This document shows, piece by piece, positions 16,181 to 24,128 of a stretch of DNA of 33,037 nucleotides. A program made the translations under genes and the position numbers. The notes below the pieces were generated by a model. It did not search any database. It had not been told where the DNA came from and worked only from the letters and a program-made list of their open reading frames with translations. Where the stretch lies: assembly GCA_029259455.1 (NCBI GenBank), contig JAPDIT010000053.1, positions 1 through 33,037 of the forward strand, given 5' to 3'. The stretch is from Archaeoglobi archaeon. GTDB lineage: Archaea > Halobacteriota > Archaeoglobi > Archaeoglobales > Archaeoglobaceae. Position 1 is the first letter of the stretch; every line of letters begins with the position of its first letter.

Positions 16181-17347
16181 ATGAAAGCTAATGACACTAC
16201 GAAATACTTAATTCATGCTGAAATAGAAGCAGAAGGTGTTGTCGAGCGTCCTGACGTAGTGGGGGCTATATTTGGTCAAACAGAGGGGTTGCTGGGTGGA
16301 GACTTGGATCTGAGAGAGCTGCAGAAGACGGGCAGAATAGGAAGAATTGAGGTGAAGATAGAGAGCAAGGGAGGAAGAAGCGCTGGGGAAATAAAGGTAC
16401 CATCGAGCCTCGATAAGGTCGAGACTGCCATACTCGCTGCCGCGCTTGAAACGATTGAGCGAGTTGGACCATGCTCTGCAAGGATTAAAGTGCTTAAAAT
16501 CGAAGATGTGAGGGCAAGCAAGAGAAAGAAAATAGTGGAGAGGGCAATGGATATCCTCAGGGAGCACTTTGAAGAACCAGAAATTGAATCGGAGAGAATA
16601 GTTGAAATTGTAAGGCAGGCGATAAGGGCTGACGAGATTGTTGAGTACGGAGAGGAAAAGCTTCCGGCAGGCCCGGCGATTGATGAATCAGATGCGATAA
16701 TCGTTGTTGAAGGGAGGGCTGACGTGCTGAACTTGCTGAGGCATGGAATCAAGAACGTGATTGCAGTGGAGGGAACGAACATTCCAAAAACTATCGTAGA
16801 ACTGAGCAAGAAAAAGACTGTTACGGCATTTCTCGATGGAGACAGGGGTGGAGACCTCATTCTGAAAGAGTTGCTGCAGGTTGCTGAGGTTGACTACGTA
16901 GCAAGAGCGCCAGAAGGAAAGGAGGTTGAGGAGTTGACTCAGAAGGAGATACTGAAGTCCCTCAGAAACAAGGTGCCGGTTGAGCAGCTTCACGTACTGA
17001 AAAAGGAGGTAAGAGAGGGCAGGGAGAAGGAGAAAACGGTAGAAAAACCAAAGGAGGGCATTTCTGACGTCCTCAGGAAGCACACGGAGTCTGTGAAGGG
17101 CAGGCTGGCTGCAAGAGTTCTTGACAGGAACTTGAACCTCATAAAGGAGGTTCCTGTAAGAGATCTCGTAAAGATTTTGAAAACGAACAATATGAAGGGC
17201 AGCGCAATAGTGTTTGATGGAATTATAACGCAGAGGCTTATTGACCTTGCAGCGAAAAAGGAGTTTGATTACATTGTCGGAGTCAGACTTGGAAGCGTTG
17301 TTAAAGTTCCCACATCACTCAGAGTCATCACTTTCGATCAACTTTAA
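16181..17347 (+). CDS. dnaG: Archaeal DnaG (TOPRIM-domain primase-like protein)
   Basis: A 388-aa protein with a TOPRIM domain: IVVEGRADVLNLL with catalytic glutamate E177, and LDGDRGGD with D219 and D221 for Mg2+. The N-terminus contains the archaeal DnaG block RPDVVGAIFGQTEGLLGGDL and LRELQKTGRIGRIEV. Archaeal DnaG makes short RNA or poly(A)-like products and is a subunit of the RNA exosome. I choose the ATG at 16181 (MKANDTTKYLIH), with GGAGG 10 nt upstream; in-frame ATGs at 16172 and 16148 exist (see findings). The 3' end overlaps the convergent cytidylate kinase gene by 33 nt. Confidence 0.93.
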   Translation: MKANDTTKYLIHAEIEAEGVVERPDVVGAIFGQTEGLLGGDLDLRELQKTGRIGRIEVKIESKGGRSAGEIKVPSSLDKVETAILAAALETIERVGPCSARIKVLKIEDVRASKRKKIVERAMDILREHFEEPEIESERIVEIVRQAIRADEIVEYGEEKLPAGPAIDESDAIIVVEGRADVLNLLRHGIKNVIAVEGTNIPKTIVELSKKKTVTAFLDGDRGGDLILKELLQVAEVDYVARAPEGKEVEELTQKEILKSLRNKVPVEQLHVLKKEVREGREKEKTVEKPKEGISDVLRKHTESVKGRLAARVLDRNLNLIKEVPVRDLVKILKTNNMKGSAIVFDGIITQRLIDLAAKKEFDYIVGVRLGSVVKVPTSLRVITFDQL

Positions 17348-17869
17348 TTTTTTAACTTCTACAGCTTTGAGTATTAAATCTGCAACTCCTTCTGCATCAA
17401 AGCTTCCCGAATTTATTATTAAATCGTAAATCGTCCAGTTGTCTATGTCAATGCTGTAGAATTTCCAGTATCGCCTCTTTTCGAGCTCTTCTCTCAACTT
17501 CGTTTCCTGCCTTACAGCTGCTAAATCTTTTCCCTCTCTCTTCGCTATCCTCGAATACCTTATTTCAGGATCGGCAAAAATCCAGACTTTGAGGTCAGCG
17601 TTTTTAACGAACCAGCCTGAGAGTCTACCCTCCACTACGACGTCTTTCTCCTTCTCCGCCATCTCTTTTTGAGTCTGGTCTATGAGATTGTCAATCTCCG
17701 GGTTCTCCTCTGCGTACCGACTGAATTCTTCAACCGTCATCCCTTTTTTTGCTGCCAACTGTCTGAAAACATCTCCGGCAGAAATGAGCTTTAACCCAAG
17801 CTTTTGAGCAACAATTTTTGCAACAGTCGTTGTACCACTTCCAGGAGGTCCAGAAATGGTTATTTTCAT
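17315..17869 (-). CDS. cmk: Cytidylate kinase (archaeal type)
   Basis: A 184-aa P-loop kinase that converts CMP/dCMP to CDP/dCDP with ATP. The P-loop is MKITISGPPGSGTTTVAK (residues 1-18), followed by the conserved SAGDVFRQLA substrate-binding block, VVVEGRLSGWF and DNWTIYDLIINSG. The start at 17869 fits the family N-terminus; an ATG at 17878 would add MFD and overlap the upstream gene. It starts 1 nt after the DUF106 gene stop, the usual archaeal order after secY. Its last 33 nt are antisense to the end of dnaG. Confidence 0.93.
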   Translation of the reverse strand: MKITISGPPGSGTTTVAKIVAQKLGLKLISAGDVFRQLAAKKGMTVEEFSRYAEENPEIDNLIDQTQKEMAEKEKDVVVEGRLSGWFVKNADLKVWIFADPEIRYSRIAKREGKDLAAVRQETKLREELEKRRYWKFYSIDIDNWTIYDLIINSGSFDAEGVADLILKAVEVKKLKLIESDDSE

Positions 17870-17870
17870 A

Positions 17871-18536
17871 TCAAACACCGACCTTCAAGATCTTTTTTAT
17901 GACCTGACCAAAGGTTATCGAGCAGAGCAGATACCAGAAAAGCCACCAGGGGAAAATCAGAACCGGCGTAACGACGTGAATCTGACCTAAAAACGGTGAG
18001 TTTACGGTATACAGGTCTGGATTAAGGGTTTTCAAAAAAGTTTCGGGAAGCTTTGTAGTAAGGTTACCGTAGTTTGTTGTTCCGGTTATAAGCTCATAGC
18101 TTGCTGATGCTTTCTCCCAGAGCCAGGCAAAAATTGGTATAGTAACGACAAAGGTGTAGAACATAGGCTTGAACTGCATCGACATCATTTCACTCTGAAG
18201 CTGCTGAATTTCCTGCTTTTTTTCTTCAAGCTGCTTCAGCTTGAACTGGTTTTTCTGCTTCGTAGCTTCCATGTACTCCTTTTGGTACTCCCTCATAATC
18301 TCCTGCAGTTCTTTCAGTCTTCTGTGGTTTATGGTGTACTTCTGAATGAGGTTAGAATACATGCCGGTGAGAATGGACATTATCAGGATAACGATGTGGA
18401 ATGGATATGAAGAGAAAGGAAACATTACCGACTCTACAATCAGTCCAAGTTCAAGGCGAAAGTCCCTGCTGAATATTATTCCAACAAAAAGGAGGGCTCC
18501 AAGTATCATTATGAACCTTGAAATCACGCGCTTCAT
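17871..18536 (-). CDS. DUF106 membrane protein of the Oxa1/YidC/EMC3 superfamily
   Basis: A 221-aa membrane protein. Transmembrane segments lie near residues 8-25, 42-60, 126-145 and 190-212. Residues about 68-120 form a charged, glutamine-rich coiled coil (RLKELQEIMREYQKEYME and on), the cytosolic hairpin typical of Oxa1-superfamily insertases. Archaeal DUF106 proteins are regarded as relatives of YidC/Oxa1 and eukaryotic EMC3/Get1 that help insert membrane proteins. The 4-nt overlap with the secY stop supports a joint role in membrane protein biogenesis. Assignment to the superfamily comes from family knowledge and topology, not an alignment. Confidence 0.85.
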   Translation of the reverse strand: MKRVISRFIMILGALLFVGIIFSRDFRLELGLIVESVMFPFSSYPFHIVILIMSILTGMYSNLIQKYTINHRRLKELQEIMREYQKEYMEATKQKNQFKLKQLEEKKQEIQQLQSEMMSMQFKPMFYTFVVTIPIFAWLWEKASASYELITGTTNYGNLTTKLPETFLKTLNPDLYTVNSPFLGQIHVVTPVLIFPWWLFWYLLCSITFGQVIKKILKVGV

Positions 18537-20014
18537 ACTTCTTCACCGAGCATCCTTCTGATGAGCGGGTGCATTTCGGTAAGCCGCTCTTTCGCCAAGT
18601 CTTCGTAGAATCTGTATGCGATGCTGACTGCCAGCAGCAATCCTGTACCGCTCACATTTCCAATTGTCCCGAGCATGTTCGCGATGAGTGTCAGGATGCC
18701 GATTATTGCTCCGCCAAGAACTGTAACCTTTGGGATGTATCTTGAGAGAACTCTCTCAAGGACTTGAGGGGACTTCCTGAATCCCGGGACCTGCATTCCC
18801 GACTTGGCTATCTGAGATGCGACGGTTCTTGCGTCCATTCCGCTTGTCTCGACCCAGAACCAGGCAAAGAGTATGCCACCCGCAATAAGTATTGTGGCAT
18901 CAACGATGAGGTGCAGAATTATCATCCAGTCTGGAATCGATGCAAATGCAGCCCCTTGAGATTTGAACAGCGCTGGCACCCAGTCGTATGGACTTCTTAT
19001 TGGCTGCAGGAAGAACATCAACCCGCTGACAGCTTTGCCATTAACAAATTCACCGAAAATTGTTATCCCCCTTGCGTGCAAAATCTGACCAAAAGCTACG
19101 ATGTTCGCCTGCAAAGCTCTGACGAAGATCATGGGCAAAACGCTGGCGTAAATGAGCTTTATTGGAAATCTACCCCTCGCACCTCTCGCCATTGCATGGG
19201 CGAGCGGGATTTCAACTCTCGTCCCCTCAAAGAATACAACGAGTAGGATTATTATAGCAGTGGTTATCAAAGCCAGAATTCCTCCTTGGATGAACAGGAA
19301 TGCAAGACCGCTTCCGGTGAAAAGCTGATCGAGCGGGTAGTTCTGAACTATCCATATCCACCTTGGTATAATTCCTGCCGGTATCTTTGAGTTCGGCGGG
19401 ATGACCCAGTTGAAAAGTCCTACAACGATGGATTGAGCTATTCCAGCCAGGATGAAGAGCGAGACACCACTCCCAATACCCCACTTGGAAACAACCTCAT
19501 CCATATAAACGATAAGAACTCCACCTATGAAGAGCTGGATGAATATCAGGAAAGATATTAAGCCGGGTGGAACGCCAAGCTGGGCTGCGAGGTTTAAGTC
19601 TGGCTTTAAAAGTCCTCCGGCAACTTGAGGAAGAGCCTCAGCGGCTATCATCACAAATACGAGGAAGCGCTGGAAGTCCTGATATGCAGCCCTATCTTCG
19701 GGATTGGCTAAATCAAGACGTATTATTCCCGCTCCGACGAGAAGCTGAAGTATGATTGAGGCTGTAACGATTGGCCCTATACCTAGGGCTATAATAGAGC
19801 CCGTAGCACCAGCAAAAAGAGCTCTGTATGCAGCAAAAATATCTATGGATTCTGGCGACAGTCCAAAAACGGGAACGTTTGAGAGGATGAAGTACAGGAG
19901 AAGTATGGCCACAGTCCAAGCAAATTTCTCTCTGAAGTGGACATGACCCTTTGGTCTCTCAACACTGGGAATACGTTCAAAATAAGGTTGTAGGGCTCTT
20001 ATCATTGAGTCCAA
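18533..20014 (-). CDS. secY: Protein translocase subunit SecY
   Basis: The channel-forming subunit of the Sec translocon (493 aa, ten transmembrane helices). Conserved features are the N-terminal helix LQPYFERIPSVERPKGHVHF, the plug region after TM1, GIGPIVTASIILQLLVGAG, GIGSGVSLFILAGIAQ and the loop ARGARGRFPIKLIYASVLPM on the cytosolic face that binds ribosome or signal-recognition partners. I choose TTG at 20014, preceded by AAGGGG at a suitable distance. TTG at 20023 sits directly on that site, and ATG at 20005 is a shorter alternative. It follows L15 as in most archaea; the adenylate kinase gene that often follows is absent. Confidence 0.94.
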   Translation of the reverse strand: MDSMIRALQPYFERIPSVERPKGHVHFREKFAWTVAILLLYFILSNVPVFGLSPESIDIFAAYRALFAGATGSIIALGIGPIVTASIILQLLVGAGIIRLDLANPEDRAAYQDFQRFLVFVMIAAEALPQVAGGLLKPDLNLAAQLGVPPGLISFLIFIQLFIGGVLIVYMDEVVSKWGIGSGVSLFILAGIAQSIVVGLFNWVIPPNSKIPAGIIPRWIWIVQNYPLDQLFTGSGLAFLFIQGGILALITTAIIILLVVFFEGTRVEIPLAHAMARGARGRFPIKLIYASVLPMIFVRALQANIVAFGQILHARGITIFGEFVNGKAVSGLMFFLQPIRSPYDWVPALFKSQGAAFASIPDWMIILHLIVDATILIAGGILFAWFWVETSGMDARTVASQIAKSGMQVPGFRKSPQVLERVLSRYIPKVTVLGGAIIGILTLIANMLGTIGNVSGTGLLLAVSIAYRFYEDLAKERLTEMHPLIRRMLGEEV

Positions 20015-20028
20015 TTCGACCAACCCCT

Positions 20029-20559
20029 TTACTCGGCAATCACCTTACCGTCGGCAGCTTCAATCTTCTCCACAGCTTTAGGTGTGGCCTCAAAAACTCT
20101 AACCTCGATTTTCCTCGTAACTTTTCCGCTACCAAGGAGCTTGGAGTATCCGAGTTCAGTCAGGTCAATTTTGTAGACATCCCCATCCTTTTCTGCCAGA
20201 CCGAGACTCGCAAGTCTGTCGATGATTTCATCAAGTTCACCGGCATTTAGCTCGGGCCTTGAGTAAAGGAAGCGGTAGGTGTAGTCGTCGAGCCTTCCTT
20301 CTTTTTTGAGCCACCTGAGAGTCTCTCTTACTGCCTGAGCGTTAGGATACTCTTTTGTGAGTACCTTAGGCCTAGTAAACCCATGCTTGCCAAACTGGTA
20401 CTCCCCCTTCTTTGCGAGTTTGATGAATTTGAGGTACTTGTGCTTGTGAACACCTGCATTACCAGCTCCTCCTCTGCTGCCCCTTCCCCTTCTCTTCTTG
20501 TGGCTTCCCCAGCCGAATGTTCTTGATCCACGGAACTTCTTAACTTTCTTCTTTGGCAT
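20029..20559 (-). CDS. rpl15: Ribosomal protein L15 (uL15)
   Basis: A 176-aa large-subunit assembly protein, longer than bacterial L15 as usual in archaea. The glycine/arginine-rich N-terminus RTFGWGSHKKRRGRGSRGG penetrates rRNA. Further landmarks are GFTRPKVLTKEYPNAQAVRE and the C-terminal domain LGSGKVTRKIEVRVFEATPKA. The ATG follows GAGGTGAGTCT, in which the TGA is the stop of rpl30. The stop is 14 nt before the secY start. Confidence 0.96.
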   Translation of the reverse strand: MPKKKVKKFRGSRTFGWGSHKKRRGRGSRGGAGNAGVHKHKYLKFIKLAKKGEYQFGKHGFTRPKVLTKEYPNAQAVRETLRWLKKEGRLDDYTYRFLYSRPELNAGELDEIIDRLASLGLAEKDGDVYKIDLTELGYSKLLGSGKVTRKIEVRVFEATPKAVEKIEAADGKVIAE

Positions 20560-20563
20560 AGAC

Positions 20564-21022
20564 TCACCTCATCTTGTAAAGCAATTTGTTTATGTCTTCA
20601 CCATGGTAACCCAAATTGCCTCTCGGATAGTGCCATTTAATGTTTTTTATCCCCTTTCTCGGTGGGTGCAACCTGAACACTGGCTTCAAGTCCGGCAAGT
20701 CCTTGAGGCTTGCCTTCCCCTCGACAACGGCTTTTGCGAAGTCCTCAATAGTCTCGTAACCAGTTTTTTCCTTTACGTACTCATCCGTCAGCTTCCTGTC
20801 TCCAGTAAGCCTTCCTCTCAACCTAAGAAGCAGTGCAAGAGTCTCTGCGTTGATCTCGCCAAACGCAACGTAATCCTTAACAACCTGGAGCATTCCTCTG
20901 TAGGAAGGTGTGTCTGGAACAACAACGCAGTGGTATTTCCTGTGTAACCTGAGCATTTTCAGCGTTTCCTTTATCTTGCGATGCACATCAACTGTCCCCC
21001 TCATCCTAACAACTGCAAACAT
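20564..21022 (-). CDS. rpl30: Ribosomal protein L30 (uL30)
   Basis: A 152-aa archaeal-type L30. The N-terminal ~60 residues match the compact bacterial L30 fold (VRMRGTVDVHRKIKETLKML), and the archaeal C-terminal extension follows, including FRLHPPRKGIKNIKWHYPRG. The ATG is led by GAGGTGATCGAAG, which holds the rps5 stop. It should not be confused with L30e at 9407-9667, an unrelated protein. Confidence 0.95.
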   Translation of the reverse strand: MFAVVRMRGTVDVHRKIKETLKMLRLHRKYHCVVVPDTPSYRGMLQVVKDYVAFGEINAETLALLLRLRGRLTGDRKLTDEYVKEKTGYETIEDFAKAVVEGKASLKDLPDLKPVFRLHPPRKGIKNIKWHYPRGNLGYHGEDINKLLYKMR

Positions 21023-21028
21023 CTTCGA

Positions 21029-21625
21029 TCACCTCTTTATGTACATTGTCTTCTTCAAAGCTTCATAGGTCGCCTTTGCAAAGTTTACGGTCGTCTTGGT
21101 CTGCCCCTTGGTAAAGCTCCAGACATCCTTGACTCCAGCAAGCTCTATAACCCTCTTTGCCACGTCTCCAGCCACAATTCCGAGACCCTTTGGTCCTGGA
21201 ATCAGTGTAACCCTGACACTTCCACTTGTTCCGGTCACTTTAAATGGAAGTGAGTGGTCTCCACCGCACCCGCACTCCCATGAGCCGCAGCCTCTCTGAA
21301 CCTTGAAGATGTTGAGCTTAGCGTTGTTGATAGCCTTCTGAATTGCCGGAGCAACTTGAGAAGCTTTTCCTGTTCCAACTCCAACGTAACCGTTTCTGTT
21401 GCCGACCACAGCGGTAACTCTGAACTTCGTCCTCCTTCCGCTGTCGGTCATCCTCTGAACCATGGTAATCTCCAGAACGTCATCCTCCAAATCTGGAAGG
21501 AGCACATCAACTATTTCGGGCTCCTTGAGAGGAAGGTTGCTCGCAAGGGCCTCATCCATGGTCTTTATTTTTCCGTCCGCAACCAGTCTCCCGAGTTTTG
21601 TTCTTGGCACCCAGTCCTCGGTCAC
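21029..21625 (-). CDS. rps5: Ribosomal protein S5 (uS5)
   Basis: A 198-aa small-subunit protein involved in decoding accuracy and mRNA entry. Typical features are the N-terminal WVPRTKLGRLVADGKIK, the double-stranded RNA-binding segment AVVGNRNGYVGVGTGKASQV, the archaeal cysteine-rich loop QRGCGSWECGCGGDHS, and PGPKGLGIVAGDVAKRVIEL. The start is GTG at 21625 and overlaps the rpl18 stop as GTGA, with GGTG 5 nt upstream. Confidence 0.96.
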   Translation of the reverse strand: MTEDWVPRTKLGRLVADGKIKTMDEALASNLPLKEPEIVDVLLPDLEDDVLEITMVQRMTDSGRRTKFRVTAVVGNRNGYVGVGTGKASQVAPAIQKAINNAKLNIFKVQRGCGSWECGCGGDHSLPFKVTGTSGSVRVTLIPGPKGLGIVAGDVAKRVIELAGVKDVWSFTKGQTKTTVNFAKATYEALKKTMYIKR

Positions 21626-22185
21626 GATATCACCATCAGCTTCTCCTTAACTTCATCAACGTGAGCAGGAAGATCTGAGGGCTTCAATCCTCTCTTCTCA
21701 TATTCACCAAACATTTCGGGTTTCATTTCATAGTAAGCTGCGATGTGCTCACCTCTAACTCTTGAATCATCCGGAAGAACTTCTTCGCTGTGGGGAATCT
21801 TAAGTCCCCCTTCAACAGCACCTCTCAACACCGCAAAAACCCTTGACCCCCTCGTTGGCGTGTGGAGGCCGATGTCCAGAACAGCCTCATTGACTCCCTT
21901 CTGAAGAGCTTTCTTGGCAATTAGGATGCCCGTGAGGAAGGCCGCAGGCGTGTTGTTCAAATCACCCTTCCAGCCATAATCTCTCAGCATCGTTGAATCG
22001 ACCCCCACCACCACTTTGTCCCCCTCAGGAGCGTATTCTACAATCTGGGCAATAACTCTCCTGTTGGTGATTCTAACCACTAACCTCGGCTTCCTTGAAA
22101 GGAGGAGCTTTAACCTCTTCCTGTAATTCGTCTTACCTTCCCTTCTTCTTCTTAGGGGAACCTTGTATCTCGGACCTCTTGCCAA
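21622..22185 (-). CDS. rpl18: Ribosomal protein L18 (uL18)
   Basis: A 187-aa 5S rRNA-binding protein of the archaeal/eukaryotic L5 type. Seen are GPRYKVPLRRRREGKTNYRK at the N-terminus, LLLSRKPRLVVRITNRRV, and GLHTPTRGSRVFAVLRGAVE in the C-terminal half. I choose TTG at 22185 (MARGPRYKV, as in relatives): GGTG lies exactly 6 nt upstream, whereas the in-frame GTG/ATG at 22194/22191 fall within the ribosome-binding site itself. The stop overlaps the rps5 start. Confidence 0.92.
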   Translation of the reverse strand: MARGPRYKVPLRRRREGKTNYRKRLKLLLSRKPRLVVRITNRRVIAQIVEYAPEGDKVVVGVDSTMLRDYGWKGDLNNTPAAFLTGILIAKKALQKGVNEAVLDIGLHTPTRGSRVFAVLRGAVEGGLKIPHSEEVLPDDSRVRGEHIAAYYEMKPEMFGEYEKRGLKPSDLPAHVDEVKEKLMVIS

Positions 22186-22190
22186 TTTCA

Positions 22191-22631
22191 TCACCTCTTC
22201 ATCTGCTCAACATAACTCTTAAGATGAGCAACGCTCCTGAATTCTCCACCCTTAGCCTTTCTGTAGAGTAGTCTGTACGTTGCTCTGTCAATAACACCCT
22301 CGGCTTTCATCTGCCTCAGCACCTTTCTTAGAGCCCTTATTCTGAGAATCCACATTCTCTTCCTTGCCATTCTTGCCCCCTTGGCCCCCTTTCTGCTACC
22401 GTGACCTCTTCTTCTCCCTTTCTTCTTCTGAAGCTTCTTTTTGTTTATTCTCGCCCTGCTAACACCATTTATGGGTTTTCTCTTTATAACACCCTGCTCG
22501 ATCAGTTCCCTTATATCCTGCTTCGTAGCTGCTGTTGCGATATCTTCCAGTGCTGTAGGATCGAACCATACCCTGTTCTCTCCGCACTTCAGTACAGATG
22601 CCGCAAGTCTGCGCTGCAATCTCAAATCCAT
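22191..22631 (-). CDS. rpl19e: Ribosomal protein L19e
   Basis: A 146-aa archaeal/eukaryotic-specific large-subunit protein with a strongly basic centre. Landmarks are LRLQRRLAASVLKCGENRVW, the loop SRARINKKKLQKKKGRRRGH, GSRKGAKGARMARKRMWI and the long C-terminal helix ending SYVEQMKR. The ATG at 22631 has GGTG 6 nt upstream; GTG/ATG at 22640/22637 are in frame but overlap that site. The stop TGA lies within the ribosome-binding site of rpl18. Confidence 0.94.
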   Translation of the reverse strand: MDLRLQRRLAASVLKCGENRVWFDPTALEDIATAATKQDIRELIEQGVIKRKPINGVSRARINKKKLQKKKGRRRGHGSRKGAKGARMARKRMWILRIRALRKVLRQMKAEGVIDRATYRLLYRKAKGGEFRSVAHLKSYVEQMKR

Positions 22632-22636
22632 AGCCA

Positions 22637-23026
22637 TCACCCTGCAGGGTTGAGAACTTTAATTCCCAGTTCCTTTGCTTTATCCTCAATCGCTAACCTC
22701 TTCTTCATTCCAACACATGAGGCGATCCTTACCGCCTGCCTTTCTTTGTCAATTTTGTCCAAGTCTGCAGGATTATAGACAAGAACCTCCTCATAACCGC
22801 TCGGATGCAAACCTCTCACCGCTTTTGGAGAGCCGAATCCAACGTTTACCGGAATTCTGCCACTCCACTTACCGCCATATCTTCTTCTCAGCTTGTTGAA
22901 CAGACCTCTCGGCCTTCTCCAGCTTTTGTTTCTCAGCCTTAACTTCTTGTTCCAGCAGTACCTTCTGAACTCTGGCTTTCTTGCTTTCTGTCTTCTCCTA
23001 ACCTTAAGAAGTCTTTTCTGCTCCAT
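22637..23026 (-). CDS. rpl32e: Ribosomal protein L32e
   Basis: A 129-aa archaeal/eukaryotic-specific large-subunit protein. Conserved blocks are KPEFRRYCWNKKLRLRNKSW, RRPRGLFNKLRRRYGGKW, VNVGFGSPKAVRGLHPSGYE and IASCVGMKKRLAIEDKAKE. An open frame extends upstream to 23077 but lacks family sequence. ATG at 23026 (MEQKRLLKV) has GGTG 6 nt upstream and is chosen. The gene lies between L6 and L19e as usual. Confidence 0.94.
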   Translation of the reverse strand: MEQKRLLKVRRRQKARKPEFRRYCWNKKLRLRNKSWRRPRGLFNKLRRRYGGKWSGRIPVNVGFGSPKAVRGLHPSGYEEVLVYNPADLDKIDKERQAVRIASCVGMKKRLAIEDKAKELGIKVLNPAG

Positions 23027-23036
23027 CATGATCACC

Positions 23037-23594
23037 TCAGGGCTTCTTGACGATGTAGATCCCGTCCTGGAAAACACGCGGGTCCCTTCTCTTAATTTTC
23101 GTCGCCTGTTCGAGGTTTGCTGCAGTTTGACCGCACTCCTCTATGTCTACTCCTCTCACGTAAATGTCCTGACCTCTCACTTCAACCTGTGCCCTTCCGA
23201 CTATCTTTGCCCTTCTTGGATGTTTCTCACCAATGAAGTTCTCAATTACGACCTCATTACCCTCAACCCTGACCTTGATCGGGAAGTGAGCATAAACAAC
23301 TTTCAAATGGTACTCGAAACCGTCTTTAACGCCAGTTATGAGGTTTTCAATGTGTCCTGCAAAGGTTCCAACAATCGCCTTGTGTTTTTTCTTTGGAGAG
23401 GTTGTGTAAACTCTCACTTTTCCGTCTTCAGCCTCAATGAAAACTCCTCTGTACTTCAGATATTTCGTGTTCTCCCCCTTTGGCCCAACGGCCTTCAATA
23501 TGTATCCTCTAAAGCTATCGCCCTCTATGGTTATCTGTACATCCTCTGGCACCTCAACAACTCTTTCCTCGTAAACCTCAGTAGACGTAAGCAA
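23037..23594 (-). CDS. rpl6: Ribosomal protein L6 (uL6)
   Basis: A 185-aa large-subunit protein made of two similar alpha/beta domains near the factor-binding site. Landmarks are VEVPEDVQITIEGDSFRGY, KAIVGTFAGHIENLITGV (end of domain 1), AHFPIKVRVEGNEVVIENF and IVGRAQVEVRGQDIYVRGVD (domain 2). The start is likely TTG at 23594, with GGGGGTG 6 nt upstream. GTG at 23603 in the same frame is an alternative. Both overlap the end of rps8 by 17-26 nt. Confidence 0.92.
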   Translation of the reverse strand: MLTSTEVYEERVVEVPEDVQITIEGDSFRGYILKAVGPKGENTKYLKYRGVFIEAEDGKVRVYTTSPKKKHKAIVGTFAGHIENLITGVKDGFEYHLKVVYAHFPIKVRVEGNEVVIENFIGEKHPRRAKIVGRAQVEVRGQDIYVRGVDIEECGQTAANLEQATKIKRRDPRVFQDGIYIVKKP

Positions 23595-23967
23595 GGAGAA
23601 CACCCCCTAGTCTCATTTTTCTCGCATCTTTCTGGGACATAACACCTTTTGTAGTTGAGACTATCAGAATTCCGAAATCTCTTGCGGGGAGGTATCTTTT
23701 CTCGTACATCTCGTATTCTGTAACTGACGACGAGAATCTCGGCCTGATAGCTCCGCAATCGTTGATGTTTCCTGAAAGCTCAACAATGAACTTACCTCCT
23801 CTATGGTTTTCAACGTACTCAAAGCCTTTTATGTATCCGTAATCTTTCATGACTTTAAGCACGTTACCGATGAGCTTCGAAGCGGGCTTTATTTCACACT
23901 TCTTTTTACCGACCATTTCAGCGTTCTTTATTGCTATCATTGCATTAGACAGCGTATCGACGCTCAT
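23578..23967 (-). CDS. rps8: Ribosomal protein S8 (uS8)
   Basis: A 129-aa small-subunit protein that binds helix 21 of 16S rRNA. Typical are the N-terminus SVDTLSNAMIAIKNAEMVGK, the archaeal central block AIRPRFSSSVTEYEMYEKRY and the C-terminal FGILIVSTTKGVMSQKDARK. ATG at 23967 has GGTG 6 nt upstream; ATG at 23973 and GTG at 23976 overlap the Shine-Dalgarno. The ribosome-binding site contains the TGA of rps14. Confidence 0.95.
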   Translation of the reverse strand: MSVDTLSNAMIAIKNAEMVGKKKCEIKPASKLIGNVLKVMKDYGYIKGFEYVENHRGGKFIVELSGNINDCGAIRPRFSSSVTEYEMYEKRYLPARDFGILIVSTTKGVMSQKDARKMRLGGVLLAYVY

Positions 23968-23972
23968 AACCA

Positions 23973-24128
23973 TCACCAGTACTTTTTAAACCCGAGTTCA
24001 GCAGCAACTTCTCTAAAGCACTGTCTGCAGAGGTATAGACCGTACCTTCTGATCAATCCTCTCCTCCTTCCACATCTCCTGCACTCATTTGCTCCTCTAC
24101 CAAAAACCTTCGTTCTCTCTTTCTTCAT
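23973..24128 (-). CDS. rps14: Ribosomal protein S14 (uS14), zinc-binding short type
   Basis: A 51-aa frame found by translating the gap between rps8 and rpl5. It begins MKKERTKVFGRGANECRRCG and ends RQCFREVAAELGFKKYW. Cysteines C16, C19, C34 and C37 form a C-x2-C...C-x2-C zinc finger as in archaeal and short bacterial S14. The invariant C-terminal GFKKYW is present. The ATG overlaps the rpl5 stop as ATGA, and the TGA stop is part of the GGTGA ribosome-binding site of rps8. Confidence 0.96.
   Translation of the reverse strand: MKKERTKVFGRGANECRRCGRRRGLIRRYGLYLCRQCFREVAAELGFKKYW

Noticed and set aside
23029..23077. Longer N-terminus for L32e (start at 23077)
   Set aside because: The extra residues do not resemble the family, and the GGTG site is placed 6 nt before the ATG at 23026.
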